NCBI GenBank assembly: GCA_023422735.1
Contig: JAFAGL010000197.1
Coordinates: 1 to 5,770, forward strand
Direction of reading: 5' to 3'
Length of the DNA: 5,770 nucleotides
DNA from: Pseudomonadota bacterium
GTDB lineage: Bacteria; Pseudomonadota; Alphaproteobacteria; Rhizobiales; Rhizobiaceae
In this document: positions 5,231 to 5,770 of the stretch, one piece after another
Layout: every line of letters begins with the position of its first letter
Numbering within the stretch: the first letter of the stretch is position 1
The notes under the pieces: generated by a model
The model's input: the letters and a program-made list of their open reading frames with translations, nothing else
What the model was told of the DNA's origin: nothing
The model's database searches: none
Program-made: the position numbers and the translations under genes

Positions 5231-5770
5231 TCAGGCCGGCATTTGGGCTGAAAAGCGATAAATCGACCGATGGCGATAGGTTTGGCCCGGATCAAGGCGC
5301 GCGCTTGGAAAATCCGGGCGGTTCGGCGCATCAGGCCAGGCCTGCGGTTCGAGGCAGATCGCATCGCCTTGCCGGTAAAGCTGGTTATATTTCCCCGCAA
5401 CCCCGCCCGTCAGCATGTTGCCTGAATAAAGCTGCAAACCGGGCTGATCGGTCAATAGCTCCAGGCGACGGCCGCTTTGAGGATGGTCCAAACGCGCAAC
5501 CAAGCGCGGTTGCGCTTGCCTTTTGCGCGACAGGCAGAAGCAATGGTCATAGCCTTTCGCAACCCGCATCTGCGGTTCAGCCCGCCGTAGATCGAGACTG
5601 GCTGCTTTCAGCGTCCGGAAATCGAATGCAGTGCCCGCAACGGGCTGTGGCGCACCTTCGGGAACCAGATCATGGCCCAACGGCAGATACTCCGCGGCCT
5701 CGATTTGCAATCGATGAGACATTGCGCTGGAGAGAGTTTCAACTCCGCCCAGATTGAAATAGCTGTGATG
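5231..5770 (-). CDS. galM: Aldose 1-epimerase (galactose mutarotase), C-terminal half
   Basis: Enzyme that interconverts the alpha and beta anomers of aldoses such as galactose or glucose. The frame is open to the right edge, giving the last 179 residues; the family is usually about 340 residues, so roughly half is missing. The first visible residues are HHSYFNLGG, the hallmark (N)HxYFNL block whose His (codon 5765-5767) is the catalytic acid. Downstream come LPLGHDLVPEG, GYDHCF, GLQLYSGN and CLEPQAWPDAPNRPDFPS, the last holding the catalytic base Glu (codon 5348-5350). It ends with PGQTYRHRSIYRF, typical of the C-terminus of this family. It converges on the carboxypeptidase gene with an 11-bp gap and no clear terminator. 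The symbol is by family; substrate preference cannot be read from the sequence. Confidence 0.93.
   Translation of the reverse strand, partial: HHSYFNLGGVETLSSAMSHRLQIEAAEYLPLGHDLVPEGAPQPVAGTAFDFRTLKAASLDLRRAEPQMRVAKGYDHCFCLSRKRQAQPRLVARLDHPQSGRRLELLTDQPGLQLYSGNMLTGGVAGKYNQLYRQGDAICLEPQAWPDAPNRPDFPSARLDPGQTYRHRSIYRFSAQMPA

Noticed and set aside
5023..5757. A 244-codon plus-strand frame over the carboxypeptidase end and galM.
   Set aside because: It is out of frame with the carboxypeptidase and antisense to the clearly recognised galM-like gene.
1..5770. Search for tRNA or rRNA genes, CRISPR arrays, insertion sequences and attachment sites.
   Set aside because: None was seen. There are no regularly spaced repeats, no transposase motifs and no long terminal inverted repeats; the gene content looks chromosomal.

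Overview
This window comes from an alphaproteobacterium, most likely of the order Hyphomicrobiales (rhizobia/Brucella group). The evidence is a near-textbook Irr-type iron control element (ICE), G+C-rich coding sequence, and a bfd-bfr iron-storage pair. I cannot name the genus from the sequence alone.

Layout, left to right: (1) 1-2066, minus strand: hrpB, an ATP-dependent DEAH/DEFH-box helicase. It is intact over 688 codons and runs off the left edge, missing roughly its last 130 residues. (2) 2067-2174: a short gap with small inverted repeats; a perfect 9-bp hairpin places the hrpB start codon in its loop. (3) 2175-2660 and 2626-2937, minus strand: bacterioferritin (bfr), preceded by and overlapping a Bfd-like [2Fe-2S] protein. 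(4) 3061-3366 and 3378-3890, minus strand: two unrecognised genes in a tight operon. The first in transcription order is a 170-residue Cys-rich protein with two Cys-Pro motifs; the second is a small protein with a signal peptide. They are preceded by a 22-codon reading frame (3890-3958) with an excellent Shine-Dalgarno sequence and a TGATG junction to the 170-residue gene. (5) 3959-4175: divergent control region with a TTGACA-type promoter facing left and the perfect ICE palindrome at 4090-4108. (6) 4176-5219, plus strand: a serine D-Ala-D-Ala carboxypeptidase (peptidase S11) that looks like a lipoprotein. (7) 5231-5770, minus strand: the C-terminal half of an aldose 1-epimerase (galM-like), running off the right edge and convergent with the carboxypeptidase.

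Working together: Bfr stores iron as ferric mineral, and Bfd is the expected electron donor that reduces Bfr heme to release it. The ICE lies upstream of the unknown two-gene operon that points towards bfd-bfr, so the whole minus-strand block from about 4056 down to 2175 may be an iron-responsive neighbourhood. The unknown operon is the most novel part of the window: an ICE, a possible leader peptide or N-terminal frameshift, and a Cys-Pro-containing protein that could sense or handle heme or metal (inference). hrpB, the carboxypeptidase and galM look like ordinary housekeeping genes.
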